Below are positions 28,831 to 38,165 of a stretch of DNA of 64,000 nt, in pieces. Source of the stretch: Chitinophaga pinensis (lineage in GTDB: Bacteria; Bacteroidota; Bacteroidia; B-17B0; Aurantibacillaceae); the NCBI GenBank assembly GCA_945860225.1, contig CAMAPT010000010.1:1-64000 (forward strand). The letters run 5' to 3'. Numbering within the stretch: position 1 is the stretch's first letter; every line of letters begins with the position of its first letter. The notes under the pieces were generated by a model. The model had not been told where the DNA came from. It saw nothing but the letters and a program-made list of their open reading frames with translations, and ran no database searches. The position numbers were made by a program, and so were the translations under genes.

Positions 28831-28846
28831 TTTATATTAATATAAA
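28831..28846. promoter_or_regulatory. Perfect 16-bp palindrome upstream of the glutamate dehydrogenase promoter
   Basis: TTTATATTAATATAAA is its own reverse complement and is centred about 50 bp before the predicted transcript start. It could be a dimeric activator site, but in AT-rich DNA a chance palindrome is possible. Confidence 0.3.
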
Positions 28847-28876
28847 AATCCTTTAAAAACGTATAAAAATTTTTTA

Positions 28877-28884
28877 TATTTTTG
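28877..28884 (+). promoter_or_regulatory. -7 promoter box (TATTTTTG) of the glutamate dehydrogenase-family gene
   Basis: Full match to TAnnTTTG, giving a leader of about 30 bases before the ATG at 28920. Confidence 0.55.
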
Positions 28885-28919
28885 TGGCCCTAACTGAAAA
28901 TATTAAAAATTAAAACATT

Positions 28920-30191
28920 ATGTCGACACAAACTGCAAATGTAACAGCTCACGAATCTATGTTCGAAGCCGTATTAGCTCGCTTAGACGTAGCTGCCAAA
29001 TTGATGAATATGTCTGATGACGTAGCAACAATATTACGTAGCCCTATTAAGCAAGTGAAAGTAAGTTTACCTGTAATGATGGATAACGGAAAAATTCAAG
29101 TATTTGAAGGTTACCGTGTAGTTCATTCTACAGTATTAGGCCCGTCAAAAGGTGGAATCCGTTATGCAATGGATGTTAACCAAGATGAGGTAATGGCATT
29201 AGCAGCATGGATGAGTTTTAAATGTGCTGTCGCTAATTTACCTTATGGTGGTGCAAAAGGTGGGATTAAATGTGATCCACGCACTATGAGTGTAGGTGAG
29301 TTAGAACGTTTGACTCGTGCTTATGCTGCATCTATGAAAGATGTGTTTGGTGTAAATAAAGATATTCCTGCTCCTGATATGGGTACAAGCGGAAGAGAAA
29401 TGGCTTGGATTTTAGATGAATTCAATAAAGTTACAGGAGAAGATAGTCCTGGTGTTATTACTGGAAAACCATTAGTAATTGGTGGTTCTTTGGGTCGTGA
29501 TGCAGCTACAGGCCGCGGTGTAATGGTGAATACATTAGCTGCTTTAAAGAAAATGGGATTAAATCCTAAAGAAGTATCTGCTGCTGTTCAAGGATTTGGT
29601 AATGTTGGTTCTCATGCTGCTCGTTTGTTGGCAGAACAAGGAATTAAAATTGTGGCAATTGGAGATCATACAGCAACATTCTATAATGAAAATGGAATTG
29701 ATGTACAAGCTGCATTAGATTATGTTGCGAAAAATAATCGTGTTTTAAAAGGATTTACAGGAGCAACAGAAATTGGAGCAAATGATATTTTAACTTGTAA
29801 ATGCGATGTATTAGTTCCTGCAGCGTTACAAAACGTTATTTCTGAAGAAATCGCTCACAGTATTCAAGCTAAGTTAATTGTAGAAGGTGCTAACGGACCA
29901 ACTATGCCTGAAGCAGATGCTGTTTTAAATGATAAAAAAATCATTGTAGTTCCGGATATTTTAGCAAATTCAGGAGGTGTAACCGTTTCTTACTTTGAGT
30001 GGGTTCAAAATAAGGCAGGTTATTACTGGAGTGAAAATGAGGTGAATACAAGACATGATGAAAAAATGGAAATTGCTTTTGCTCATGTTTGGGATAATGC
30101 TGCCAAATTCAACACTTCTATGCGAATAGCGGCTTATATTACTGCTTTACAAAAAATTGAACAAGGTGTTCAATTAAAAGGTAACTACTAA
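28920..30191 (+). CDS. Glu/Leu/Phe/Val dehydrogenase family, probable NAD-type glutamate dehydrogenase
   Basis: 423 residues, the length of RocG/GudB-type enzymes. It shows GPSKGGIRY, LPYGGAKGGIKCDP (substrate lysines and glycine loop), PAPDMGT, the nucleotide-binding VQGFGNVGSHAARLL and VPAALQNVI, and a SYFEWVQN region near the C-terminus. The reaction is oxidative deamination of glutamate to 2-oxoglutarate and ammonia, or its reverse, in the cytoplasm. Coenzyme choice is inferred from similarity to catabolic enzymes rather than proven. The gene stands alone with its own promoter and terminator and uses highly uniform, preferred-looking codons, consistent with strong expression. Leucine or valine dehydrogenase activity is less likely because those enzymes are shorter. 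Confidence 0.9.
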   Translation: MSTQTANVTAHESMFEAVLARLDVAAKLMNMSDDVATILRSPIKQVKVSLPVMMDNGKIQVFEGYRVVHSTVLGPSKGGIRYAMDVNQDEVMALAAWMSFKCAVANLPYGGAKGGIKCDPRTMSVGELERLTRAYAASMKDVFGVNKDIPAPDMGTSGREMAWILDEFNKVTGEDSPGVITGKPLVIGGSLGRDAATGRGVMVNTLAALKKMGLNPKEVSAAVQGFGNVGSHAARLLAEQGIKIVAIGDHTATFYNENGIDVQAALDYVAKNNRVLKGFTGATEIGANDILTCKCDVLVPAALQNVISEEIAHSIQAKLIVEGANGPTMPEADAVLNDKKIIVVPDILANSGGVTVSYFEWVQNKAGYYWSENEVNTRHDEKMEIAFAHVWDNAAKFNTSMRIAAYITALQKIEQGVQLKGNY

Positions 30192-30211
30192 TTATTTTAT
30201 ATAAATAGTTT

Positions 30212-30240
30212 AAAGGACTGTCTCAAAAGGGCAGTCTTTT
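30212..30240 (+). terminator. Terminator of the glutamate dehydrogenase-family gene
   Basis: AAAGGACTG and CAGTCTTTT form an imperfect stem (one G-T pair) followed by a T-rich tail, 20 bp after the stop codon. Confidence 0.75.
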
Positions 30241-30351
30241 TTATTTCTTTTTCTTCGGGCTCAGTTGAGGTAATTGATAATTGTAATTTTTATTTTGGAG
30301 CCTTTTATATACGATGGATGAAAATTAATTAGGCTATTATAATCTTAACGG

Positions 30352-31704
30352 TTATTGAACTAACGATCCATTAGCGCGAAGTAGGGAAGTTTCAGCCATT
30401 TTCATAGCAAATAAAGCTTCATAAAATCGAGTTTGAGCATCTTCAAGATTTTTTTGAGTTTCAATGGTTTCAAGTAAATTAGTTTTACCAACCTTATACC
30501 TTTCAATAGATACATTTAGCAATTCTTTAGAATCTATTAAATTTTCCTGTTCAAGTTTCAAACTTTGTTGATGAAACATATATGTTTTGTATTGGTTATA
30601 AACTTGAGCATCAACAGATTGTTGTATTTGATTGGTCATGTATTTTTGGTTCAAAAACAAAATATGTTTTTCTTTTACTAAACTCATATTTTTAGTCCCA
30701 TTAAATAATAACCAACCTGCTGAAATACCCGTATTTATTCCTGCCTGTCGATTCAGAAAAACAAAGCCGGCTTGACTTTGTGAACGAGTGAAGTTATAAG
30801 CTGCATTTAGCTGTATAAAAGGTAAACTCATTGATTTAGACTCTTTTACGCTTTGCATGATAATCTGTTCTTGCTGAAGAGACATCAAAATTGAGGTGTT
30901 GGAACTAGAGGCTTCTTTTTTAAGATTATCAAGTTGGGGTATGTAATTTATAATAATCGTATCAGATGTAATAAAATCGTTATCAGTTGGGTTACTTAAT
31001 AAATCATTTAGCTTTGTTTTAGCATTCAATAACTGTATTTCTAACTGAATAATGTTGCTTTTGGCCTTATTACAATTTGACTGTGATAAAAGGACATCTA
31101 CTTTCGAATCGGAACCAATTTCAAATTTCAGATTTGATATTTTTTTTCGTTCCTCATATATTTTCAAATTTTGTTTAGCAGCTTGTAATAATTGATTAAT
31201 TTTTACAATAGAATAATAAGCGTAAATAATATCGTATACCGTATTTTCCATTTGTTGTTTCAATTGTAAAGCAGACATTTGTTCTGTTAACGACAATCGT
31301 TTTTTTACAGCAAACATTTTGAACCCATCAAATACCATCCATCCTAAATTTAAGGATGCATTCGTTATGTTTGATTGAGCACCATTTCTTTCTTGTATGG
31401 CCCCAGTACTGAATTCTTGGTATGAATTTAGGTTGGCTAAATTTATGTTGCTATTTAAACTAATAGTTGGAGATATTCCTGAATTTCCTGAGTTGTTTTG
31501 AATTTTTGTTATTTCTTGTTTGTTTTTTTCAATTAATACGGCATAATTTTTTTCCAATCCAGTTTTGATGGCATCCTGCAATGAGAGTGCACTTTGACCT
31601 TTGGAAAAATAAGTTAGGCAGGAAAAAATGAAGATAATGAGTATTTGTTTAAAAAATACCATGGTTTTGTAGCATGTATAAAGTTTATGGAAAAAGTCAT
31701 TCAT
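30352..31704 (-). CDS. TolC-family outer-membrane efflux channel
   Basis: 450 residues from the ATG at 31704, which overlaps the end of the RND gene by 8 bp. A second ATG at 31662 would give a more standard signal peptide (MVFFKQILIIFIFSC start) and is a real alternative. The mature part has two related halves of long amphipathic helices with the TolC-type starts LSLQDAIKTGLEKNY and LKKEASSSNTSIL, and the late motif SIERYKVGKTNLLETIETQ that is conserved in the family. It forms the trimeric outer-membrane duct of the efflux complex encoded by the two upstream genes. Last gene of the operon. Confidence 0.92.
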   Translation of the reverse strand: MNDFFHKLYTCYKTMVFFKQILIIFIFSCLTYFSKGQSALSLQDAIKTGLEKNYAVLIEKNKQEITKIQNNSGNSGISPTISLNSNINLANLNSYQEFSTGAIQERNGAQSNITNASLNLGWMVFDGFKMFAVKKRLSLTEQMSALQLKQQMENTVYDIIYAYYSIVKINQLLQAAKQNLKIYEERKKISNLKFEIGSDSKVDVLLSQSNCNKAKSNIIQLEIQLLNAKTKLNDLLSNPTDNDFITSDTIIINYIPQLDNLKKEASSSNTSILMSLQQEQIIMQSVKESKSMSLPFIQLNAAYNFTRSQSQAGFVFLNRQAGINTGISAGWLLFNGTKNMSLVKEKHILFLNQKYMTNQIQQSVDAQVYNQYKTYMFHQQSLKLEQENLIDSKELLNVSIERYKVGKTNLLETIETQKNLEDAQTRFYEALFAMKMAETSLLRANGSLVQ

Positions 31705-34700
31705 GTTTTTTGTCTTTTATCAAATAGGAATAAATAGCAGGAATCACAAATAACGTCAGTATCATAGATAATAATAATCCGCCGATAATAACGATACCCA
31801 TTCCCATGCGGCTTTTTGAACCTGCACCCAAGGCCATTGCTATAGGAAGTGCCCCAAGAATGGTAGCCAAACTAGTCATTAAAATTGGTCGTAGCCTGGC
31901 GGTTGATGCTTCAATTAAGGCTTCTTTTACATCAATGCCTTTTTTTCGCAATTGATTGGTAAATTCAATAATTAAAATACCGTTTTTGGTAACTAAACCA
32001 ATTAACATAATCATTCCAATTTCGCTGAATATGTTGAGTGTTTCATTAAAATACCATAACGAAAACAAGGCTCCTGCTAATGCCATTGGAACAGTTAGCA
32101 TTACAATAAATGGTTCTATGAAACTTTCGAATTGTGCAGCTAATAATAAATAAATTAATATTAAAGCCAGTACAAAGGCGAATAGAATATTAGAAGAACT
32201 TTCTGAAAAATCTCTTGATGGGCCTGTTAACGAGGTAGTAAAATGATTGTCGAGTACTTGTTTTGAAATTTCTTTCATAGCATTTATACCATCGCCAATT
32301 GTTTTACCTGGCGCTAAACCAGCCTGAATAGTGGCAGATTGATAACGGTTATAATGGTATAATTGTGGTGGACTGCTTCGTTCAACCACTGAAATGATAT
32401 TGTCTAGTTGAATCATTTGTCCTTTGTTATTTCTTACGAACAAATCATTAATATCTCGGGGTTCATCTCTGCTTTCTCTTGTCACTTGTCCCATAATCTG
32501 ATATTGTTTATCTCCTTTGATGTAGTATCCAAAGCGTTGTCCACTCAACGCTAATTGGATCGTTTGTGCAACGTCAGCGATACTTACCCCTAAATGTTTG
32601 GCTTTATCCCTATCGATTTCAATGACTAATTCTGGTTTGTTAAATTTCAAGTTAACATCTACACCTTGAAAGGTTGGATTTTTATTAGCAAGTTCTAAAA
32701 ATTTCGGAAGTTTTTCTCTTAGTTGTTTAAAATCGTTCGTTTGTAATACAAATTGAACTGGTAATCCTCCTCTTGGGCCACCACCAGAAGAGATGGTTTG
32801 TTCTTGAATCACAAATACTTTTCCTTCAGGAAAAAGTGTATTATTTTTATTGATATAGTTGCCAATATCGTTTTGAGATCGGTTCCGGTGGTCAGACTCT
32901 GATAGCGCAATTCGCACAAAACCTGTATTAACAGCACCAGATCCTGCAAATCCGGGAGCAGTAACGGTTAAACACACATTTTTTTCAGGGATGGAATCAT
33001 CTACGAATGTGGAAATTTTATCCATTAAAGCATCTGTCGATTCAAAGGAAGAGCCTTCTGGAGTGGTTATGGATAATCGTAACCAATTACGATCCTCTAA
33101 TGGTGAAAGTTCAGATTGCAATTGAGAACCAAAATACCAAATAGCTCCCGTAGAAATAATTAAAATAATGAAGGCCCACCATCTTTTTTGCAAAAAAATG
33201 GTGATTGATTGTTTAAAATTTGTATCCAAAGCGTCAAAAAAAGGTTCTGTCCATCTATAAAATTTTGTTTTTTTAGTTGGATCTTTTCTAACCAATTTGG
33301 CATTTAGCATGGGGGTTAATGTAAGCGAAACAAAAGCTGATATTAAAACAGCTCCTGCTAATACAACTCCAAATTCACGAAATAGTCTGCCTACAAATCC
33401 CTCTAGGAAAATAACCGGCATAAATACGGCGGTGAGGGTTAATGAGGTAATGATAACAGCTGTATAAATTTCACGGGTTCCTTGAATGGCTGCTTCTTTT
33501 GGCGATAATCCTTTCTCCAATTTTTTGAAAATATTTTCTGTAACTACAATACCATCATCTACTACTAATCCCGTAGCCAAAACAATTGCCAAGAGTGTTA
33601 AAACATTAATGGAATAATCCATCAAATACATAATAAAAAATGCCCCTATTAACGAGACAGGGATATCAATTAACGGACGAAAGGCAATAATCCAATCTCT
33701 GAAAAAAAGAAATATAATTAATATAACGAGCAACAAGGCAATTATTAAAGTTTCGCCAACTTCTGCAATTGATTTTTTAATGAATTTTGTATTATCTAGG
33801 GCAATGTTAATAGAGTAGTCTTTAGGTAATTCTTTTTTTAAAATTTCATACCGTTTATAAAATTCATCTGAAATATCTATATAATTAGCACCCGGCATTG
33901 GAACTAAGGCTAATCCAACCATCGGTGTTCTTGATTCTTTTAGAATCGTTTCTTCATTTTCGGCCCCTAGTTCAACTTTTGCTACGTCACGTAAACGAAC
34001 AACGTTGTTGTCACTTTCCTTTAAAATCATTGATTCAAACTCTGTAATAGTCGATAATCGACCTACTGTATGAACGGTTAATTCTGTTGCATTACCTTCA
34101 ATTTTTCCCGAGGGTAAATCCACATTTTCTTTTGACAAGGTTTGTTTTATATCTAAGGGTGTTAATCCGTAAGCTACGAGTTTATCCGGTTTTAATCTGA
34201 TTCGCATACAGTAGCGGCGTTGACCCCAAATTTGAACAACACTTACTCCAGATATAGTTTGTAAATTTTGAGCAATTACATTTTCAGCATAATCGCTTAC
34301 TTCCAATAAACTTCTTGAATCGCTTCTTAAGGTCATTGATAAAATAGGGTCGGAGTTGGCATCAGCTTTTGAAACCACCGGTGGGGCATCAATGTCTTGC
34401 GGTAATTGTTTAACAGCTTGAGATACTTTATCCCTCACATCATTGGCAGCCGCTTCTAAGTCAGCACTTAAATTAAATTCAACCGTAATGATGCTGGAAC
34501 CTTGATTAGAAGATGATGAAAGGGTTCTGATACCATCAATACCATTGATAGCTTTTTCTAAAGGTTCGGTTATTTGTGATTGAATAACATCTGCATTGGC
34601 TCCTGTATAATTGGTTCGAACGGTAATGATAGGAGGATCTATGGAAGGAAATTCGCGCACTCCAAGATAATTGAATCCGATGGCACCAAATAAAATGATA

Positions 34701-34759
34701 ATGGTGGATAAAACTGTTACTAAAACGGGCCGTTTGACACTTATTTCTGCTAAATCCAT
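31697..34759 (-). CDS. RND (HAE1-type) efflux transporter, inner-membrane pump
   Basis: 1,020 residues with twelve predicted transmembrane helices in two repeats and large periplasmic loops, the standard AcrB-like build. The N-terminus (ISVKRPVLVTVLSTIIILFG) is typical. The proton-relay acidic pair D401/D402 lies in GLVVDDGIVV, and GxxGxxP-type porter motifs and a late RPILMTSLATILGALP segment are visible. This suggests proton-driven export of hydrophobic compounds such as drugs, detergents or dyes, while the heavy-metal CusA signatures are not obvious. The start is one base after the adaptor stop and the end overlaps the TolC-family gene, so the three are co-translated. Confidence 0.95.
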   Translation of the reverse strand: MDLAEISVKRPVLVTVLSTIIILFGAIGFNYLGVREFPSIDPPIITVRTNYTGANADVIQSQITEPLEKAINGIDGIRTLSSSSNQGSSIITVEFNLSADLEAAANDVRDKVSQAVKQLPQDIDAPPVVSKADANSDPILSMTLRSDSRSLLEVSDYAENVIAQNLQTISGVSVVQIWGQRRYCMRIRLKPDKLVAYGLTPLDIKQTLSKENVDLPSGKIEGNATELTVHTVGRLSTITEFESMILKESDNNVVRLRDVAKVELGAENEETILKESRTPMVGLALVPMPGANYIDISDEFYKRYEILKKELPKDYSINIALDNTKFIKKSIAEVGETLIIALLLVILIIFLFFRDWIIAFRPLIDIPVSLIGAFFIMYLMDYSINVLTLLAIVLATGLVVDDGIVVTENIFKKLEKGLSPKEAAIQGTREIYTAVIITSLTLTAVFMPVIFLEGFVGRLFREFGVVLAGAVLISAFVSLTLTPMLNAKLVRKDPTKKTKFYRWTEPFFDALDTNFKQSITIFLQKRWWAFIILIISTGAIWYFGSQLQSELSPLEDRNWLRLSITTPEGSSFESTDALMDKISTFVDDSIPEKNVCLTVTAPGFAGSGAVNTGFVRIALSESDHRNRSQNDIGNYINKNNTLFPEGKVFVIQEQTISSGGGPRGGLPVQFVLQTNDFKQLREKLPKFLELANKNPTFQGVDVNLKFNKPELVIEIDRDKAKHLGVSIADVAQTIQLALSGQRFGYYIKGDKQYQIMGQVTRESRDEPRDINDLFVRNNKGQMIQLDNIISVVERSSPPQLYHYNRYQSATIQAGLAPGKTIGDGINAMKEISKQVLDNHFTTSLTGPSRDFSESSSNILFAFVLALILIYLLLAAQFESFIEPFIVMLTVPMALAGALFSLWYFNETLNIFSEIGMIMLIGLVTKNGILIIEFTNQLRKKGIDVKEALIEASTARLRPILMTSLATILGALPIAMALGAGSKSRMGMGIVIIGGLLLSMILTLFVIPAIYSYLIKDKKHE

Positions 34760-34760
34760 T

Positions 34761-35828
34761 TTAATTAACTGATTTTAATAATTTTAACGGAGAATCCTTT
34801 TTTATTGAAAATAAGCCTGTAGTAATTAACGTATCACCTTCTTTTAAGCCCTCTGTAATCTGAATTTGTTCATCAGTACGGACACCAATTTTTACAAAAA
34901 TTTCGGAAGCTATACCATATTTACTAATAAAAACTTTTTGTCCTTTGAGTGTTGGAATCACACATTGAGTCGGAACCATCAGTGCATGTTGTGTTTCTCC
35001 TAAATTGGCAAAAACTTTCACAAAGCTTCCTGGATACAACAGCGATGAACCGTTATAAGAAGCTCGTGCTTTTAAAGTTTTTGTTAATTCATCTATACGA
35101 GGTTCTACTGCATAAATCTTTGCCGAATGGATTTCTTTACCATTGTCGTGTTCACTTGTAAATTGTATCGTTATGTCTTTTTGAAACTGATTAATATATT
35201 TTTCAGGAATTGAAAATTCAACAAATAATGGGCTTAATTGAACCAAAGAAGCAATAGGAGTATTGGGTGTAACGTAAGCTCCTTCGCTCAAGTTTTTTAA
35301 ACCAATTACTCCGGTAAATGGCGCCGTAATAATTGTTTTAGCTAGTTGAGCCAATATATAAGCCTGTTCAGCTTTTAAGCTATTCAATTCATTTTGTTGA
35401 ATCTCTAGTTCTTCTTTACTGATACCTTTTATTTCAAAGAGTTTTTTCAATCGTTCCAATTTTTGCTCAGAAAGGGTTACTTGAGTTTTTGATTTTAGTA
35501 ATTGAGCCTGCCAATCGGCATCGTTTAATTTCACTAGTACACTTCCTTTATTAACAGTTTCGCCTTCTTTAAAATAAATAGACATTATCTTACCGCTTAT
35601 TTCGGGAATAATATCGATTTGATTAAAAGCGCCTATTTTACCTGATGCGAATACGTTGTTACTTAATGCGGTAGGTTTTAAAACATAATAATTGACAGAA
35701 ACAGGGCCTTTGCTTTTAGACTTATTTAATTGGGATTTATCTTCTTTTTTTGGGAAAAAGATGAATTTAGAACCTATAGTTAATGCCAGTAGAACGGCTA
35801 TAATTATCCAGGTAGGTATTTTTTTCAT
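34761..35828 (-). CDS. RND efflux periplasmic adaptor (membrane fusion protein)
   Basis: 355 residues. An N-terminal membrane anchor (about 5-25) is followed by a lipoyl/barrel-sandwich half (GKIGAFNQIDIIPEISGKI, then GSVLVKLND), an alpha-hairpin (about 110-155), the second lipoyl half (TAPFTGVIGLKNLSEG) and beta-barrel and proximal domains ending in VKIGVRTDEQIQITEGL, the usual MdtA/AcrA order. It bridges the RND pump and the TolC-like channel. First gene of the operon, preceded by a full -7 box. Confidence 0.94.
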   Translation of the reverse strand: MKKIPTWIIIAVLLALTIGSKFIFFPKKEDKSQLNKSKSKGPVSVNYYVLKPTALSNNVFASGKIGAFNQIDIIPEISGKIMSIYFKEGETVNKGSVLVKLNDADWQAQLLKSKTQVTLSEQKLERLKKLFEIKGISKEELEIQQNELNSLKAEQAYILAQLAKTIITAPFTGVIGLKNLSEGAYVTPNTPIASLVQLSPLFVEFSIPEKYINQFQKDITIQFTSEHDNGKEIHSAKIYAVEPRIDELTKTLKARASYNGSSLLYPGSFVKVFANLGETQHALMVPTQCVIPTLKGQKVFISKYGIASEIFVKIGVRTDEQIQITEGLKEGDTLITTGLFSIKKDSPLKLLKSVN

Positions 35829-35860
35829 TAATAGAAATAGTTTAGTAATTAAACAGTTGG

Positions 35861-35868
35861 CAAAAGTA
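35861..35868 (-). promoter_or_regulatory. -7 promoter box (TACTTTTG) of the RND efflux operon
   Basis: Full match to TAnnTTTG on the minus strand with a leader of about 26 bases. A TTA lies at about the -33 position. No adjacent regulator gene is present. Confidence 0.5.
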
Positions 35869-35979
35869 ACTATTATAGCCGGTTAGTAATAACATTAACT
35901 TTTTTTAATCTGTTATCAAGAAATAGATATGGCATACACTATACAAACTTTTAGCTAAATTTATGGTTTAGTAATCAAA

Positions 35980-36459
35980 ATGAGTTTAACTCAAATAAAA
36001 AGGAATACTACTTTGAAAATGAAACATTATTCTTCTTTAGCTATACAACAGTTATGCAAGCATGTGTATGGAGATACATCGGCTTTTAATTGGCTGATAG
36101 AGCATAATTGTCGAGAATTAGTAGCCACATTAGACGCTATTCGAGACGATAAACATGCTTTTAAATTCTTGATTGATAATAAGCATTTTGAGTTGGCGGC
36201 ATTTGTAAGTGCTATTTGGGAGGATTCAAAGGCTTTTAAGTTTTTGATAGATAGAAAAGCTTATGATTGGGCTGCTTGCTCAAATATTGTTAATGGTGAT
36301 GAAAAAGCTGAAAAAGCGCTTAAAGCTGCAGGTAAATTACATTTTATAGCTTTGGCTAATGCTATTTTAAGAAAAATACAAGAAGATGGAGACAGAAATA
36401 GTTCGCCGGTTGGAGTTATCAAAAATTTATTGGATTTTAGGAAGGCTCTAAAGGATTAG
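35980..36459 (+). CDS. Uncharacterised protein built of 25-residue helical repeats
   Basis: 159 residues, no signal peptide, no membrane segment, so probably cytoplasmic. The central part shows three clear consecutive 25-residue repeats beginning AFNWLIEHN, AFKFLIDNK and AFKFLIDRK, each continuing with a [EDR]-[LW]-x-A-x-x-x-A-[IN] helix, and a fourth more degenerate one (ALKAAGKLHFIALANAIL). The period and pattern suggest short paired helices stacking into a solenoid, a fold normally used for protein binding. I do not recognise a named family. An ATG 39 bp downstream (36019) is an alternative start. It is divergent from the efflux operon with 151 bp between; a weak box (TAAATTTA, 35956-35963) precedes it. 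Confidence 0.75.
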   Translation: MSLTQIKRNTTLKMKHYSSLAIQQLCKHVYGDTSAFNWLIEHNCRELVATLDAIRDDKHAFKFLIDNKHFELAAFVSAIWEDSKAFKFLIDRKAYDWAACSNIVNGDEKAEKALKAAGKLHFIALANAILRKIQEDGDRNSSPVGVIKNLLDFRKALKD

Positions 36460-36536
36460 AACTAATCAATGTTCTATGTTATTACCTTATAAAGTGACAA
36501 AAACAGTTATTAGTCGAAAACATAATAGTTAAGTAT

Positions 36537-36770
36537 ATGCGCATTATAGATTCAATTCCACATCCATCAATTAGTATTTCTATTTTTCAAATGAATGATA
36601 AATACATCATAAAATTTGAAGCGGGACCAATGGAACAAGTGTTTAAATTTCACATACAAGATGTTAAATCTGTAGATAATTTGAAAAAAATAATTGACGA
36701 TTCGTTTATAGAAAAAGTGCGTGCTCGTTTTAATGAGATGTTTATTCAAATGCGAGACGTAACCTTATAA
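36537..36770 (+). CDS. Small conserved-looking hypothetical protein
   Basis: 77 residues with no signal peptide or membrane segment. The sequence alternates short strands (ISISIFQMNDKYIIKFEAG, EQVFKFHI) with a C-terminal amphipathic helix (SFIEKVRARFNEMFIQM), so it looks like a folded alpha/beta domain rather than a random frame. It lies 77 bp after the repeat-protein gene and 7 bp before the hydrolase gene, so it is probably co-transcribed with the latter. Function unknown. Confidence 0.65.
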   Translation: MRIIDSIPHPSISISIFQMNDKYIIKFEAGPMEQVFKFHIQDVKSVDNLKKIIDDSFIEKVRARFNEMFIQMRDVTL

Positions 36771-36777
36771 TAATGTG

Positions 36778-38109
36778 ATGATGAGGTTTATTTTAGGTCT
36801 GTTTCTTGTTATAAATTTTAGTTTATTTTCTCAAAACACTTATGATTTGTCATTACGTTTTATAAAACATTTAGAAAAACAAGCATTTGATAGTTGTTAC
36901 ATGATGTTTGATACCATTATATCTAATAAGATATCATCTGATATGCTATCGCAAACATGGAGTGGAATGACCCGCTATATGGGTGATTATAAAACTTTTT
37001 CAAGTATTACATCCGAAAGACATGATACACTTGAAATTAGTTATGTGAGATGTGAATTTGAAAAATCAAAAATTGATTTACAATTAGTATTCAATTCGCC
37101 TCCCAACAAAATTATTGGGATGTTTTTTTCGCCTCCCAAAAATCAATCTATTTATAATTATCCTAGTTACGTTGCTCAAAATAGTTATTATGAAAATAAA
37201 CTAACTGTTGAAAATGGAAAGTTTAAATTACCCGGGATACTTTGTGTTCCAAATCACGTTGTCAATCCGCCCGTGGTGCTATTACTTGCGGGGTCGGGAC
37301 CTAATGATAAGGATGAAACCATCGGGCCAAATAAACTATTAAAAGATTTGGCTTGTGGTTTAGCATCTTTAGGCATTGCGACGTATAGATATGATAAAAG
37401 AACCTTGGTATATAAGAAAGAAGCAAGTATAAATGCAGAAAAAATAAATATTTACGACGAGGTAATTGATGATGCGTTATGCGCAATAAAGATGTTGAAA
37501 AAACAACCTAACTTAAAAAAATCTAAATTATTTGTTGTAGGGCACAGCCTAGGCGCTATGTGTGCACCACTTATTGCTGATAAAAGTAAACATGTAAATG
37601 GTATTGTTTTATTGGCCGGAAATGCAAGACCCTTAGAGGATATTGTGTTAGAACAATACAAATATATTTTTGGTTTGGATAGTATAGATAGCCTAGAACA
37701 GAAAGAGTTAAATGAACTAAATGAACAGATTATTAAACTTAAACAAGCTAAAAATATAAGCACCATAAAACGTGAAGATTTGCCATTGGGATTATCTGGT
37801 TTTTATTGGAACTCTTTGAAGCAATATAATCAACTTGAAACTGCTCAAAAAATTAAGCACCCCATTTTAGTTTTGCAAGGTGAAAAAGATTACCAAGTGA
37901 CTATGACCGATTTTAATTTATGGAAGGAGAACCTAACATTAAAATCAAATACTCATTTCATATCATATGACAATTTAAATCATTTGTTTATGAAGACAGA
38001 AAAAAAATCCGTACCAAGTGATTATGAAAAACCCGGAAATGTTGATTTTAAAATTATTAAAGATATTCAGACATGGATTTTAGAGAATCAAGAAACTTTA
38101 AACAAATAA
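36778..38109 (+). CDS. Secreted or periplasmic alpha/beta hydrolase with N-terminal DUF3887-like domain
   Basis: 443 residues from the ATG at 36778; the frame also offers GTG at 36775 and ATG at 36781. A signal peptide (about 1-19, ending LFSQ) is followed by an NTF2-like DUF3887 region (about 20-115) and an alpha/beta hydrolase domain. The hydrolase has the oxyanion-type block VVLLLAGSGPNDKDE, the nucleophile elbow GHSLGA, an acidic residue in LQGEKD and the catalytic His in NLNHLF, so the triad is complete. The fold and DxxG-rich loop resemble acyl-peptide or cutinase-like esterases of the YtaP/BAAT type; the substrate cannot be predicted. Confidence 0.88.
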   Translation: MMRFILGLFLVINFSLFSQNTYDLSLRFIKHLEKQAFDSCYMMFDTIISNKISSDMLSQTWSGMTRYMGDYKTFSSITSERHDTLEISYVRCEFEKSKIDLQLVFNSPPNKIIGMFFSPPKNQSIYNYPSYVAQNSYYENKLTVENGKFKLPGILCVPNHVVNPPVVLLLAGSGPNDKDETIGPNKLLKDLACGLASLGIATYRYDKRTLVYKKEASINAEKINIYDEVIDDALCAIKMLKKQPNLKKSKLFVVGHSLGAMCAPLIADKSKHVNGIVLLAGNARPLEDIVLEQYKYIFGLDSIDSLEQKELNELNEQIIKLKQAKNISTIKREDLPLGLSGFYWNSLKQYNQLETAQKIKHPILVLQGEKDYQVTMTDFNLWKENLTLKSNTHFISYDNLNHLFMKTEKKSVPSDYEKPGNVDFKIIKDIQTWILENQETLNK

Positions 38110-38142
38110 AAAAGTGCGGATTATTATAATTCGCACTTTTTT
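38108..38142. terminator. Bidirectional terminator between the hydrolase gene and rocD
   Basis: AAAAAAGTGCG and CGCACTTTTTT form an 11-bp stem between convergent genes and overlap the hydrolase stop codon. Confidence 0.9.
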
Positions 38143-38165
38143 ATTTAAAGAAAAATAAACTCTTA

